Below the pieces are notes generated by a model. The model was not told the DNA's origin. It worked only from the letters and a program-made list of their open reading frames with translations, and ran no database searches. Below, in pieces: positions 1 to 13,500 of a DNA stretch of 64,000 nt (position 1 is its first letter; each line of letters begins with the position of its first letter). This stretch comes from Parachlorella kessleri (lineage: Eukaryota > Chlorophyta > Trebouxiophyceae > Chlorellales > Chlorellaceae). Both the position numbers and the translations under genes were made by a program. The DNA lies in the NCBI GenBank assembly GCA_001598975.1, contig BBXU01002222.1, positions 1 to 64,000 on the forward strand, given 5' to 3'.

Positions 1-38
1 GTGTGTGTGTGTGTGTGTGGTGGTGGGGGGGGGGGGGG
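1..38. repeat. GT dinucleotide run followed by a G tract
   Basis: The window opens with an uninterrupted GT run that passes into TGGTGG and then a tract of G. It is a simple-sequence repeat that continues past the left edge. It should lie in an intron or downstream of the TELO2 exons, which run on the opposite strand. Confidence 0.9.
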
Positions 39-3000
39 CATTCCAGCGCGGCTGTGGGTTCAGCTTTTTACGCATGGGCATGCAGGGAAGAAAAGGGGAA
101 CATGCAAGGAACGGTATAGAATGGTCTCTGGTAAGCTCAGTTAGCATGTTACCCATGTTTTGCTGCATTCACTTTGGGGCTAGGGGCTACTCACTACTAG
201 CACTGCAGGTCACACTAAAAGGTGCTCTTCTTCACCTGCAGCGCATGCCGCCTTCACACCCTGCGCTTCCCAGGCCCAGCCATGACATGAAGTATGTGAC
301 GCGGATGGAATGCCACTGAGCACCACACACAGGCCACGCAACGCACACCTAGCGTGATGAGCAGGCGCCCCAGCAGGAAGGAATCCCGGCCGAAGAGGTC
401 GATGCCATGGTGCTCCAGGTCGCACTCCCGCAGCAGGGTGGCAGCCCAGGGCAAGGCCATCATAGGGAACCTGCGGGGGAAAGGGCAGGGGGAAAGGAGT
501 GCGGGGGCACGATGAGAAAAAATGGTGTGAGGGCTGCCTCCTGACCTTACTTGACATGGCCACAGCATGCAGCAACGACCATGGCATGATTTTTTTTTTG
601 GCTGGCTCACGGCATGATGCTAAGCACCAAGGCATCTCTAGCACGGTGCCCTGGCAGCGACAAGTTTGAACCCCTGCAGATCAAACAAACTGCCATCAAA
701 AGCAGGGATGCAAGCAAATTGGGCGGTCAGCCTCACGGCCTCCAGCACATCACCTGAGGGTGCACTTACCACCAGCAGAGCAGAGCAACCCATCGGGTCA
801 GTCCAGTTCAGCTACCTTCCCAGTGTCTGCAGTACCTACCGCCATTTACAACTTCAGCCACCACCAAATCAAGGAATTCCATGGTGACTGGGCCACAAGG
901 AAGACACCTGGGAGAGTGCTAAGGCCATCTTAACCTCACGCACTTATTGACGAACGAAGGCGCGGGCGGCCCCGCCCGAGCCCTGGCTGCCGCCAGCGAC
1001 CTCTCCGACACCCGCGTTACCCTCCCTGCCCTCGCTGGCGCGACCGCCGTCGCTGCTTGGCCCGTGCTGCTCGCTCCTCCGTTGGCGATGGCAGCGGCAG
1101 TGGTAGCATGCCCCAGGACCCCACTGCCAGGGCTGCTGCCAGCCACACCGTCCCCCGAGGCCCCCACGCCAGCGGCAGGCAGGGGCTGGAGGAAGAAGCC
1201 TGGGCGGGAGAGCTCCTGGGCAGCGGTGGACAGCGTGGTCAGCAGGAGGTCGCGGTGGTGGATGTCCAGGCTGGGTGAGTAGAACTCGGAGGCCAGGGCC
1301 AGCCCTGCTCGGCTGGGGACTCCGACCACCAGCGCAACCAGGGACCTGCGGGTTGGAGGGAAGCACGGCAGGCAACAGGGCAACAGCTGTGAGTTGCTCC
1401 ACCACCGCAAGGCCCGCAGACAGTTTTTCCCGCTGCCCTGCTGTCATGTGCGTCTCAGTTTGGGATAGCCCGGAGAGGTGGGGAGGTGCATTGCGCACGC
1501 TTGGTCAGCATGCGCCTACCCATTGGGGAAGCCCTTACCAGGGACCCCTCCACTGGGGCTCTACCATCTCTCCATACAGTCTACTTGCCATCAGGGAAAA
1601 AAGTTTGCTAGGAGCTCCCACGCCATCCTACCAGCACCCTGGGCAATCCCACAGATCTGATCCGATTCACCTGAAGCGCTGCATGTCAGCCGGCTCATCT
1701 CCTCCTTTAGCCTCCTCGCCGGCCCACTTGGGGATAGGTGTGTGCAGCAGCGCCCGAGCCAACGGAACTGCACACATGTTGCACACACTGTGTTCTGTAA
1801 CATGAGGTGGCTGTAGTACAGCTGGGCGTTGCTCCAACTCCGGGGGCAGCACTGTCTGCAGGTCGCCCATGGTGTGGCAGTCTCTCATGCGGCAACATCT
1901 CGTGCTGGCTACACATCCTTGCTCCACCGCAGGATCCCACGGCAACCTCTATTCCTCATCTGCTAACTAAATCCTTGCTACACTGCAGGATCCCACCTCC
2001 ATACAGCTCCAGCTCATCAGGTGCTGCCCTGATGAGTGCCTCAGCGCTTCGCAGCGCCCTCAGCTGCCCCTTCCAGTCCTTCTCGCTGTTGCGCAGTAGT
2101 GAGACAAGATCCCGCAGCTGGAGGTCGGACTTGGCTACATCTGCGACAAGCATGTAGCCAGTTTGGTCAGCTGGAGGTTCTCTGGTTGAAGGGTGTCCAG
2201 GCTATGAGGCAACGTCATGCAATTGAGATTGGCTAGATCAGCATGCAGATGGAGACTTCAGCAGCGGAAAGGTGGCTGCGGGTGTGGAAGGGAGACTGCT
2301 TCAACGATGTGCACCCTGGTCATATGCTTGTGGCTTCCACTTGCGATAGGCATTTCGCGTCCCCAACAAGATCGACGTGCATACGTTAGCCACCCAGGGA
2401 AGAGCACCATAAGTCATCACAGCCGGGCACTGGTAACCATCCGCACGCCTGGTTAGGTTATCATCTACAAGCGTCAGCTGGCTGGGCCCAAGGCTGTCAG
2501 GGATGTGAGGCTCACCATCCTCGTCACTCTCCTCCAGGTCGTAAGGTGCCAGCTCCTCGTCCTGCCCTCCATCAGGCACAAGCCCATCGTCATCCGAGTC
2601 AGTCTCCGTGAGGGGCCAGTCTTCCTCCAACTCCAGCCCGCCTGTGGAGCCGCCACTTGGCGGTTTGCTAGCGCCCACAGCAGCATCTGGCTTCACGCTG
2701 CCGCCGCTGCGCGTTTCGCCACTCCGGGCATGTACATTGTGCCTGGCTGCCTCCTGCCCTTTGACCTGCTGGGCCTGCTGGGCATGCTCCCTTCCTGGCG
2801 CATGCTGTCCTTGGTCCTGCCCCTGCTGTGCCTGCTGCTGCTCCCACTGCTCCTGAGGCAGCAGCTCCCAGGGCCGCTCCTCCGCAAACAGCGGCTTGGC
2901 GGGGTCCAGCAGGAGGGACATGCTGTGCCCGACACGCATGCCCTGCCGCCGCACTGCCTGCACTTTCACGAAACCGCTGCAGCAAGTCACCCAGTGCTCA

Positions 3001-5953
3001 GATGGCCCCCACTTTCAAGGCCCCCCAATCTGATCACTATACCTCCACGACAATACTGATGGCCGGTCAGTGCATCTAGTCACTCATCGCCCCCACACAC
3101 CGAAGGCCAGTCGCAACAAGAGCTCTATCCTGTGAAGCCCCCACGCGGCCCCTGCAGGTTCAATCCCAGCTACGGAGCAGCAAAGATGGACATGCCGTAA
3201 TCCACGCACCGGTAATGGGCTTTCCAGCCTTGACCCCACCCCTTGCAGCACAGCCGACAGCAGGTCCGGGTGAGCCTGGAACCGCTTGGGCCCCAACCTG
3301 CCCAGGCACTCCTGCAGCGCTGCTGTCAGGAAGGCCTGACGAGGCAGCGGCAGCCGCTGGATGGAGGAGCCGTCCCCCCATACCCTCGCCAGCTGACACG
3401 CCACATCAGCAAGGGTGTCAATCCCAGGGTTAGCCAAGCCCGTCGCCGCTGCTGACGCCACCGTCCCACCAGCATCCCTGTCTCCGCTGACCGTGCCATC
3501 TACACAATCCTCAGGGTCAGCTGAGCTGGCATTGCCGGGCGGCCAGGGAGTGCGATCTGCACAGTCCTCAGGGCCAGCTGAGCTGGCATTGCTGTGTGGC
3601 CCTGGGCGGCTGGGAGGGCTGCCTACGATGTCTAAGTACTGCACCAGGCACCGCAGTGCAGATGAGGGGAGGACCCGCCGAGTGAGGAGCTTTTCTGTAA
3701 GCAGGTAGCGGACCTCAGCACGGGTTGCCCAGGTGCCCTGTGGCACTAGTAATCGCAACGCAGCAAACGATATAGCCTCCGCAGCCAGTGGTTCGACATT
3801 CTGTCGTGGGCTGCTCTCGGCTGCGTTAACTTGCTGTGCTGGTATTTCGCAGGGACCTGCCGGCTCCGCAGTGCCTCTCTTGCTGCTCAGCCCATGCTGG
3901 CGGGCTGCTTTAGTGCTTCCCCCGCTGCTGCCGCTGTTACTGCTGCTGCTTCCGCTATTGCTGTTGGGTGCCTCGCTGAGAGCTTGTCCATGCGCTGCGT
4001 TGCCTCCCTGGGCAGGAGCATGTGCATAGGCTGCGGCAGCTACAAGCCGCAGGAAGGCTTCTACGAGCTTTTCCTGAGCTGCAGCATCGGCCATGCTAGC
4101 CACAACACTGGCCGCCACATCCAGTACCTGGCTGCCCGCCTCCGGTGCCAAGCCAGCCGGGATAACACTTGAGGCGGCCCCTTGCACTTGCTGGAGGACC
4201 GCTGGCTGCATGGAACTCCACAATGCCGCTGCTACATGGTTTGCATAACCCCGCTTGCACAGCCTGGTGACGAGGTCGGCAGAAAATGCCAGTGCTAGCT
4301 GCTTCGCAAGGCCGTCTGGGGCGTAGCCATCACACGGCTGCTCACTGTGTGGAACCGCTGAGCCTGCTGCTACTGAAGCGGTTGGTCCGAGCCCGCCGCC
4401 AGGCAGGCGCAGCAGCCACTGCAGCATCCTGCTCACCAGAAGCGGCACAAAGGCTGCTGGCTGGAGCAGCGGCGCGGCACATACTGCTGCCCGGTCCGGG
4501 ATAGAGGCCAGCGAGGCTGCTAGCGCTTCGTCTGCTGCACCCAGCTGCTGCTGCCGGTCGGAACGCCGGCTGTGGTCATGGTTGGTGCCTCTTGTACCTT
4601 TGAAGGTGCTGCTGCTGCTGCCGCTGCTGCTATCCTTGTCAGGTTGCTGGGTGATGGAAGCCAGGACCTGGGCCAGCCCAGGGCTGCTGGGCTGCCCAAA
4701 TCGCTCCTCCAGCAAATTGCATGCCAGCTGCAAGAACAGGCGAGACACCCCACACTTGGCCTTCGACAGCGTGCTGTGTAGAAACGCATACACACTTTTT
4801 AAGCCTTGCCACTGCGACCATGTTCACTTCGCGACTTAGGACTTACGGCGTCTGATGTCTTCCCTTTGCATGCTTTGCAGCATGCACATCCTGAAGCTTT
4901 TGAGGATAACAGGCGCCCTGGCGTGGCAGTGTCACCCACCCAACTCCGTTCGACTGGCCAACACTTGCCTCTGCAGACACGGCCGTCACAGTGGCACGTC
5001 CCCTCAGTACTGGCTGGTCTGGTACTTCCACGGTAGACAAGTGGCTGCAACAAGACAAGAGGAGCAACTGCACGTCACATGAAGGGCTGGCATTGTGCTA
5101 CACGCTGTAACCAGTGTCCACAACATTGTCGACCCAAGCACGGGACCCTGTGTCCACTAGCAGCTTGCGCATCCTTGGCTATGCCTGTCTCGCTACCTAT
5201 CATCTCTCGACCGAAGTAGCAATACTCACGTGATGAGCACTCCCAGTACGGCAGGTGCTGGTGCCTGCCGGAAGAAGCAGAGGAAGAGGGCGGCATCTTG
5301 CTCGGCTGTGAAGGAGGGCCTCCAGTCAGGGCCCACAACTGCAGTTCATACATCCGGTAGTCAGCTAGCTTAACAGAGGCCCCTTATATCTAATTCTATG
5401 GCAGCTGCTGACATCTAGTGTTACCAAAGCCAAGGAGGTAGTGACCAAGGCTTGAGCAGGCTTCACCTCCTTCTGCTACGTGTAAAGGTACAGGAGAACC
5501 CAGGCGCGGTTATCTGCATGTGGACTGTTACTTGCCTGCAAGTAGCACATCCCCGAGTTCCTTGAAAGCCCGCCTATAGAAACAGTCCTTGACCATGTGC
5601 CAAGAGCCATGTTCAGACGCCAGGCTGTCTAACTGCCGCCAATGCTCCTGAAGGCCGTCATAGCGCTCCAAGTGAGCCTGAACAGCGTTGTTTTCCAACT
5701 TCAAGCCGTCAAGAAGCGTTGCTACTGCCGCTTGTAGCAAGCTGAGCACCGTTTGCAGCTGCCGGCATGTAGACAATGCCTTGGTTAGCTCGTGGCAATA
5801 AGCGTCAACCACTGCTTCCAGCGCTGCTGACTGCATTTTTGCTAAGCTCCCTCCCGATCGAAGCTGTCGCACATGCTCTCGCTGCAGCACTCCCATGAGC
5901 TGCTTGGCCTGCTTTGCTACCCTGCTGAATGAGCATTTACCTCCGAGATCCAT
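1..5953 (-). CDS. TELO2: TELO2/Tel2-like protein (TTT complex), 3' end missing
   Basis: Tel2 family proteins work with Tti1 and Tti2 to stabilise PI3K-like kinases (ATM, ATR, mTOR). Supported exons, in gene order: 5953–5536, 5338–5230, an exon from 5044 of uncertain end, about 4773–3210, a 2957 exon ending near 2470, one ending at 1997, a short one near 1890–1800, 1345–944 and 470–349. Family landmarks are the N-terminal CFYRRAF and DWRPSFTAEQD segments, LASIPDRAAV, RYLLTEKLLTRRVLP, and VRRQGMRVGHSM followed by an acidic stretch (TETDSDDDG, DLEESDEDGE). Then come RDLVSLLRNSEKDW, SEFYSPSLDIHHRD with AAQELS, and DLFGRDSFLLGRLL. The join 944/470 reads VNKFPMM in frame. The join 5536/5338 only works with a GC–AG intron. 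The first ATG is at 5953. The last part of the C-terminal domain is absent, so the gene runs past the left edge. Sure of the family; middle splice sites near 4770–5040 and 2000–2480 are unresolved. Confidence 0.87.
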
Positions 5954-6022
5954 GACATGTTGCCATTTCACGTTCTACGATACATTGATTGTACCAACAA
6001 GCTTTAAGACCTTGTGGGTGCC
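5954..6022. promoter_or_regulatory. 69-bp divergent gap (bidirectional promoter region)
   Basis: Only 69 bp separate the TELO2 start codon (minus, 5953) from the zinc-finger gene start codon (plus, 6023). Both 5' UTRs and core promoters must fall in this gap or inside the opposite gene. I see no clear TATA box. The plus-strand ATG sits in GCCATGGCG, a favourable context. Confidence 0.6.
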
Positions 6023-7474
6023 ATGGCGAGTGGGCCATTGGACGCATGCGCGGTTGATGGCCTGCTTGAGAAAGCCCTTCAGCGCCTGTTTGACAACCCA
6101 CAAGCAACAGACCTTTTTGTGGAGCTAGCAAGGCTCCGAGAGGAGAATGAGAAGCTCAAGGCCAGCATCCAAGTTGATGACCAAGAGCTATCAAGGCTTT
6201 GGGCCACGATAGGTAAGTTATTAAGGGTCCGAGCAATGTGATCTGCGCTCTACTTATGCAGCCCTGCCCTGTAGGCAAGGCATGCAGAACAGTGGTGCCT
6301 GGACTGGCGATCAGATGGAATGGTTGCATCTCTGCATAGTCCTTAAAGGTTTGATGATTCAGGTCATCTGCCCCCCCATAACCTTCCATCGCTGCTGGGA
6401 CTAGCCCGTGCCTAAGTGTTTGCATCGATCCCTCGGCACAGCCAAGTGCTCTTACCGTAGACAACATGACACTTCTTTGTGCAGAGGAGCTGGAAGTGAG
6501 GCTTGCACTGGCGCATCAGAAGGCGGCACCCCGGGCGAGCTTGAATGAGGCTGTGGAGCCAGCTCTGACGAACGGTGCCCAAGGCCCTGGTCAGTGCGGT
6601 AGCGCAGAGAATAGGAGTTTATATGGTCAGGAGTGTTGCCGTGCACGGCCTTGATAGCATGGCATGTTCATAGCAGGGCATAGCATGGCTGTGCAGATAC
6701 AACCTGAAACATCCTGCCTTCCATGCATGACTTGGGGTCCCTTGGCTCTTACCATCGCCTCCAGCACCAAGGGTGCGGTGCAGCCAGGCAACTTGCGGCT
6801 TGCCTGTTGTGCAGGCAAGAATGGGGCCCTGCTCACCCTTCCAGGCTCTGACCACATGGCAGCCCGCCCAGATGACGGCGATGCTATTGGCACCGAAGAG
6901 GAGGCAGCCCTGGTGCTTGTCCGCCCCGCAAGTGGCAGACCAGCTGCAGCTGACACCCACCCAACAAACCGCGGAGGGCATGGCATCTTTGGGTCCCAGG
7001 TCACAGCCCTGTCCAGGCAGCTGCAGGCAGCCAATGCCCGCTTGCAGCAGCTCAGCAGCACGCTGGGGCTTGCGCCCGCAGCGCGGCATGACGAGCAGGG
7101 CAGGGCGAGCGCTGCTGGCAACGGCGACCTTGCTTTTATCCCACATAATGACTGCCGTGAAATGGTGGCAGTGGGCTTGCCTCAGCAACACTCCCTGGAT
7201 AGTGAGCTCCAGGAGCTGATAGAAAGCAGTGTCAGGCAGCAGCTGCAAGAGGTGCTGCTGCCAGAGCTCCGGGCAGAGATACGGCTTGCGCTAGTGCCGG
7301 CCGCTGTGCCGCAGCAGGCGCAGCGCAACATGGTTCCTGACATGGTCGTGCCAGCCAGGGGGTCAGCGGGGCAGCAGGCAGAGCAGGGCACCGCAGCAGT
7401 ACAAAGCATGGACCCGTCCTTGGTGGCTACTGAGCAGGCGCAGCCGCAGCAGCAAGAGCAACAACAGGACCGGC

Positions 7475-7509
<35 letters not shown>

Positions 7510-10500
7510 GAAGAGCAACAACAGAACCAGGAGCAGCAGCAGCTAGTGCAGCTTAGTGAGCAGGAACAGAATCCTACTCAGCAGGAAGCGGGGCAACAGG
7601 GGACGCGCCATCAGCCACAGGAGCAGCCGTCAGAGGTGCAGGAGGCAGGGCCGGTAGGGATGGATATAGAAGAAGGCGAGTTGGGCCTGGCAAGTGCAGG
7701 TACGCCTCCTCTTGATGCCGCCCCAACCCAGCCGTCCGATAGTGAGCCAGCAGCAAGGCGGGCTGCCGCTCCTAGGAGGCCCACCGTTGTGTTTGAGCTG
7801 GTCCCGCCGGCCCAGGAGCAGCGCCAGCCGAGCTTGCTGGCAAGGGCGGTGCAGGCACGCAGGCAACAGCTAGAGGAAGAGGAGCGGCAGCGGGCACAGC
7901 AGCTGCAGCAGTCGCAGCTCCAGGGGCCCAGGGCGCAAGGGCAAGTCCTTCAGGAAGCGCGCCAGCGGCAGGGCCAGCCGCAGCAGGCAGCAGCAGCAGA
8001 GGCAGAGCATGTTGCAGGGGGCGGAGGTGGCGACAGTAGGGGAGGCAAGCGGCAGAGGGTGGCGGAGGCGCCTGCTTCAGAAGCAGTACTGGCGGCGTCA
8101 GGTGCCCCTGGCTTGGTTGCTGCTGAGGCGGCTCCTGGCGCAGCTGCTGGGCCGCGCGTCACCTCTCAGCTGCTGAAAAGAGTTTCGCCCTCACCCCCTC
8201 CAGAAGGACGGCACCAAGGGCGGCGGGCTGCTGAACCGGCGGCCCTGCCTACACAGCAGGGTCCGCAGCAGGCGGCAGGGGAAGCAGGGGGGCCGCAAGG
8301 CCGTCCCTTCAGTATCCGGGACCTGCTGTCCTGCTGTGCGCAGCACCCCCACCCGGCACCCCGTGCGGCGGCTGCGGACGGCGAGACAGCAGCAGGGACA
8401 GCACATCCTGTCACGCCTGCCAGTGAGACGGCTGCAGGCCCGGTGAAGCAAGCAGGGCAGACGCGTGGAGCATTGGCGTCAGCACCAGCTCCCGCACCAG
8501 TGTTTCCCAGCTGGCTCGCGCCCAAGCCACGTGCGGCCACGCCAGAGGGGGCCATTCCTGTGCCGGCTATTGACCGCACCCGGTTCGCGTGCCAAGCGGC
8601 GCGCCTGGCAGCTGACGGCAGCGCTGAGCCTGCTGAGGTACCTGCTGTGCCTGGCGGGGAGGTGGGCGATCAACAGCGGCAGGGAGCCGCGGATGGAGAG
8701 CCTGATGCTTCACCAGCTGCAGGACAGGTCGGCGCTGGGATTTTCCACCCCCCGCAGCGACAGCAGCAGCAGCAAGGGGACCAGCAGCCGCAAGAGCAGG
8801 ACCAAGCGCAGCAGAAGCAGCACGAGCAGCAAGGGGAGCTGGGCGGGGAGGCGGGGGAGGGTGAGGGCGAAGCAGCAGAGGTTGAGGGGCAGCTGGGATG
8901 CCCAGTGGACTTTCTAGCCCCTGGCGTGACAGCTGGCGCCGTCCCCAGCGGTAAGCATCAAGGAGAGGTGTGACTGTGCTCGTCGGGCTGGGCTATAGCA
9001 CTCTCAGGACCCACCGCTGGTCCACATTTGTTGAAGTGCCCTGCGGGGGGATGCTTTTATCCGGGTGATGGTACAATGAGAGGCAGCTGGTTGCCTAAGG
9101 CGCCCTGCTTGGCGATTTGGAATCTTGTCGGTGCTTCGAAGCTGTCCTCGTGGGCGGCTCGTCCTGAAGAGCTTGTTGGTGAGAGCGCATGCCAGCAAGT
9201 CCGTTGTATGCATGCGTTTGATCTTCTGGTTCACTGTTGGGCCCGGCTACGGCTTTCATGCGTTTGGTGGCTTGTCAGACCCTCTCTCCCTGATTCCTGA
9301 TACCGCGGACTCTCCCTGACTGCCTGGTACCGCAGACATGAGCGAGCAGAGCCTCCACCTCCTGGCTCGCGCCTGCCCACCCTGCAACGTCACCCTGCCA
9401 TCCCAGCAAGAGTACCTGCAGCACATGTGCTCCAAGCCTCACCTCAGCCAAGTGAAGCTGTTTGTCGAGGCCATGGAGGGTGCGTGGAGCTGTGGTGCCC
9501 ACATCATGCTCACTTTCTTTCTGCTGGGAACAAGCATCTGGGCAGAAAGTATGCATGGTCGCAGGGCTTGTCATCGTGAGAGGGATTCTGTATGGCTGAG
9601 CCTGCTGATTCGGATGCTTCATTAAGGCATGTCAAAGACCTATATCGGTTGCGATTGTTCACGCTGCCGTTGTCAAGCCTTGTGCGTGGGCAGGGTATAC
9701 TATGACTAACCCCTGTCCTTTGCCCACACTGCCCAGCTGCGCACCCCCGTGATTCTAGCACCTCTGCCTTGCCCAAGCAGTGCACAGATTCTCCAGTGCT
9801 CTCCAACACTGTACACCCCGTTCCCTGCTCCGCCTCTTCCCGTTCCTCCAGGTAAGAGGCCTGCACAACCCCTTTCTTGCTTCGCCGCCTCCCTTGCCTC
9901 CAGGTACCAGGAGCGCCCTGCCGCCCGACCAGCGCAAGGCCCTGTCCAGCCTTGGCAAGCTCCGCTTCCACTGCCACGCCTGCCGCCGCACCATGCACTT
10001 CCACAGCTTCATCAGCCACCTGGCGGGCAGGGAGCACCTGGCGGTGGTCAAGAGGGCGCTGGCGGGAGAGGCGCAGGCGGCCTTGGCGCCTTCAAATGGG
10101 CCTGCTTCCGTTGTTGAAGCGGGCCGTGCTGCCACTCCCGGCGACTCTGCTGGCCCTGCCGCCGCCGCTGTTGCTGCTGCTGGACGGGCAGCAGCAGCGC
10201 CTCCTGTGGCACCACTGGCTGGCGGCGGCACCGAGGCGGGGGACAGCGCTGCTGCTGCTGTTGAGGCGTCGCCGCCGCCGGCGCCGCTGGAGCTGCCGGA
10301 GGTTGACTACACTGACTCCACGTTCATGCTGGGAGTGGTGGAGCCAGGTGGGTGCTGGTAGGTTGGTTTTCATGGGCTTTCAGTCGTGACGCATGTGACT
10401 GTGGTGTGGTGATGATGCTGGTGCGTAATTCAGTTGCCAAGGATTAATGGGCCTGCTAGTGTGCTGCGCTGACCGACTATCAAAGTTGGCGGTGGGCCTG

Positions 10501-13500
10501 CTGGGCTTCTGCTGGGCTCCTTGTGGCAGCAATGCGGCAGCTGGGCCTAAGGTGGTAGACAATCCAAGCAACCAGCTGCTACCTCCCAATCAACAGATTT
10601 CCGTGCTCTCACCTGTGTGGCTGTGCTTGCCTGCTGCGTGACTCGGTGCCACACACCCCCATTGCAGGGTGGAGCCAGGGCAAGGAGAATGGGGAGCCGC
10701 GCAGGTGCCCCCCCTGCGGGCTTGCCTTTGACAGCCACCAGGCCTACCTGCAGCACTTGTGCTCCCAGGACCACCTGCAGCGAACCCGGTTGCTAGTGGA
10801 CGCCTGCTTTGGTGAGAGCTAGGGTTGGTGTGGTGTGTCGGTGTGTGTTGGCTTGCACTGTAGAGGCTATAGATGGCCGGGGGCGCTCTCTTCCGTGCTC
10901 TGCTGCTTCAAGCGCTTCTGACATTCCAGGGCACGAGCCAGAGCATAATGTCACGGCACCGTTGCATACCTGACCAGCCTGACGGTGCGGGGTGGCATGG
11001 CCTTACAATATTCCTGCCTGGCACACCTCGCTGTCTGAGCCACCAGCTTGAGCACTTCCAGCTGCACGTTGCCTGCCTGGTCTCACTGGTCCTTGTTGAA
11101 CCAGCGGAAAGTTGTGTTGACAACGCACTCCCCAGGTCTCAAGGCGGGTCTTGATGGCCCCAACGATGCAACCGCCATCTGCCGCAATTGTCATGGCCAT
11201 GCAATGCAAAACTACTGATGAGCCGCCACCCTCCCTCCCTGTTCTGCAGGCGCCAAGGCGGAGCGCGGCGCCCCCGGCCGCGCCACTGCCATCCGCCGCC
11301 ACTACCACTGCTGGGCCTGCCGGCGGACTATGAAGATGGACGGCTTTTTGGACCACCTGCTGGCGGGGAGCCACCTGAGCGCCGTGCGCGCCGCGCTGGC
11401 AAAGCAGGCTCAGCAGCAGGCACAGCAGGCAGCCCTTACTGAGCCTGCTGCTGCAGGAGGCACAGCGGGGCACAGCAGGGAGACCGGCGGTTCTCGTGCC
11501 AGCAATGCGGCTGCTGCTCTGGCAGCTTCCGCTGGCGCCAACGGCTGCAGCAGCGACGCAGCCGCTGCAGGTCTCTTGGCAGCGGCGAGAGGCCACCCTG
11601 CGCAGGCGCGTCGTGGGGCAGCTGGGGCAGCTGGGGCAGCGGTGGTGGTTGACCCAAGCAACCCCCGCTTTCTGTTAGGGGAAATTCCTGCCAAGGGTGA
11701 GCAAAGCGCGTGTCTTGCTTGGAGGTCGTCCCATGCGGGGGATGGGTGCGGTGAGAAGTGGGGGCTGTCGGATCTTTACGGGGGACCCTCCCTGCAGCTT
11801 GGTGGGCGTGCTGTCCTGTCCACTGTGTGCCACAGGTGGTTTGCGCCTTCTAGTTGAGCACACCTCATGTTACTGTTTTTACTGTTTCCTCCTGTTGTGC
11901 ACATGCGAGTGATATGGACGACTTGTGCAACTGGGCCAGTAGTACCAGTGCAATGCAACTCTCAGTAGACCCTACCCTACTAAAACTGCCGTTCACAGTA
12001 ACTTATGCCATAAGTCTTACAACGGCCGGAGATCTCCCCTGCAGGTTGCCCAGAGTCCTTGGACACAGCTCAGCAGGTGTGCCCACCCTGCGGCTCGGCC
12101 TTCGTTAGTCACGATGCCTACCTGCAGCACATGCTGTCCGCGGACCACATGCACCAGGCACGGGCCGTGCTCCATGCATTGACGGGTGAGCTCTGGAACC
12201 AGCTGTCCCTAAATAGAGTGCCATTTTCAGTAGACGAGCGTTGCAAATACAGGGACGGACTTATAGTCGGCTGTGCCTAGAATTAGCGTAGGATGTGGCA
12301 GCAGCCTTCCTGCCTGCTGGCCTGCTGCCGCTGCTGCTGCACTGGGGTATCCTTTGGGAGGTGTGGACATGTGGCCTCTCTCAATTTGCACAGCTACCAG
12401 ACCAGGTGCTTGTGGCACCAGCCAGTCAGCCCAGTATAGAGCCAGCCAGTGCCAGCATCTGTGCTGGTGCAGGGCCCAACAAGCTGGGACGGGGCCCCAT
12501 CAGCAAGCAGGCCAAGGCTGGCTTTTTGAAGCGGCACTTCCACTGCTGGGCCTGCAGGGCCACCATGAGGCAAGTAGCCCATGGGTGCTTTCATGGGCCC
12601 GGGTTCCTTGTCCGCTGCAGTCTAGTCTAGTGTAGTCGAGTCGAGTCGACTCGAGTCGAGTCGAGTCGAGTCGAGTCGAGTCGAGTCGCGTCGAGCTGAG
12701 GCGAGCCAAGTCGAGTTTAGCCTAGTCTAGTCCAGCAGGGTACCGCCACCTGACTATGTTGCTGTGACTCTGTGCTGGGACGTCATGAGAAATGTCGTTT
12801 GGGGAGAGGTGACAGGAATGGATGCGTTGAGAATCGCATTCGGCCACTGAGGGTCTGTGCCGTGCGGTGAGAATGAAAGGGGTATCGTCAGGGGTTACGA
12901 CCGGGGAAGGACATTACCCGCCAGGCTGCCTAGAGGGCTGCATCTTTCTTACAACCAAAATGCTTGTCCTAAGAGCTTTAGGTGTGCTCCACTCCAGTCA
13001 GTGTGCCCTGGCCAAGAAGGCTGCAGAAGATTTTGTGGCAGCACATGCTCTTGCCCTTGCGATCATCTCAATACCTCCATTGAAGTACGAAGTGTTCCAA
13101 CCGTACATGTTATCTTCTGTGCAGGTGTGACAGCTTCCTGCAGCACCTCCTGAGCCCCAAGCACTTCAAGGCCATCACCAAGCACCTCACCCAGCAGGCA
13201 CAGCAGGTGCAGCCCGCGCAGCCCACACAGCAGGCAGCCCCCTCAGAGCAGGTCAAGCATGCACCTGCTGCTCAGCAGGCCCAGCAGGTGGGCGAGCTGG
13301 AGCAGGCAAAGCAGACGCAGCAGTCGGATACCCCTGAACAGGCAAGTCAGGTACCTGCTGCGCAGCAGGCACAGCAGGAGCCAGCAGCGGCCGCAGGAGG
13401 GGCCCAGGAGGATCCTGGGGAGGCTGGCCAGAGTCGAAACTCACCCTCCCCGGTGGCCAGGGTGAGCCAGGCAGCTGCCCTGGGTGCCCAGCAGCAGGGT

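Noticed and set aside
4572..4839. Plus-strand Leu/Ala-rich open frames that look like membrane segments
   Set aside because: They are antisense to the TELO2 exon; GCTGCTGCT on this strand is the reverse of its Ser/Ala codons.
12635..12718. Possible CRISPR-like or attachment-site repeat
   Set aside because: Continuous TCGAG pentamers with no spacers in a eukaryotic intron; a plain microsatellite.
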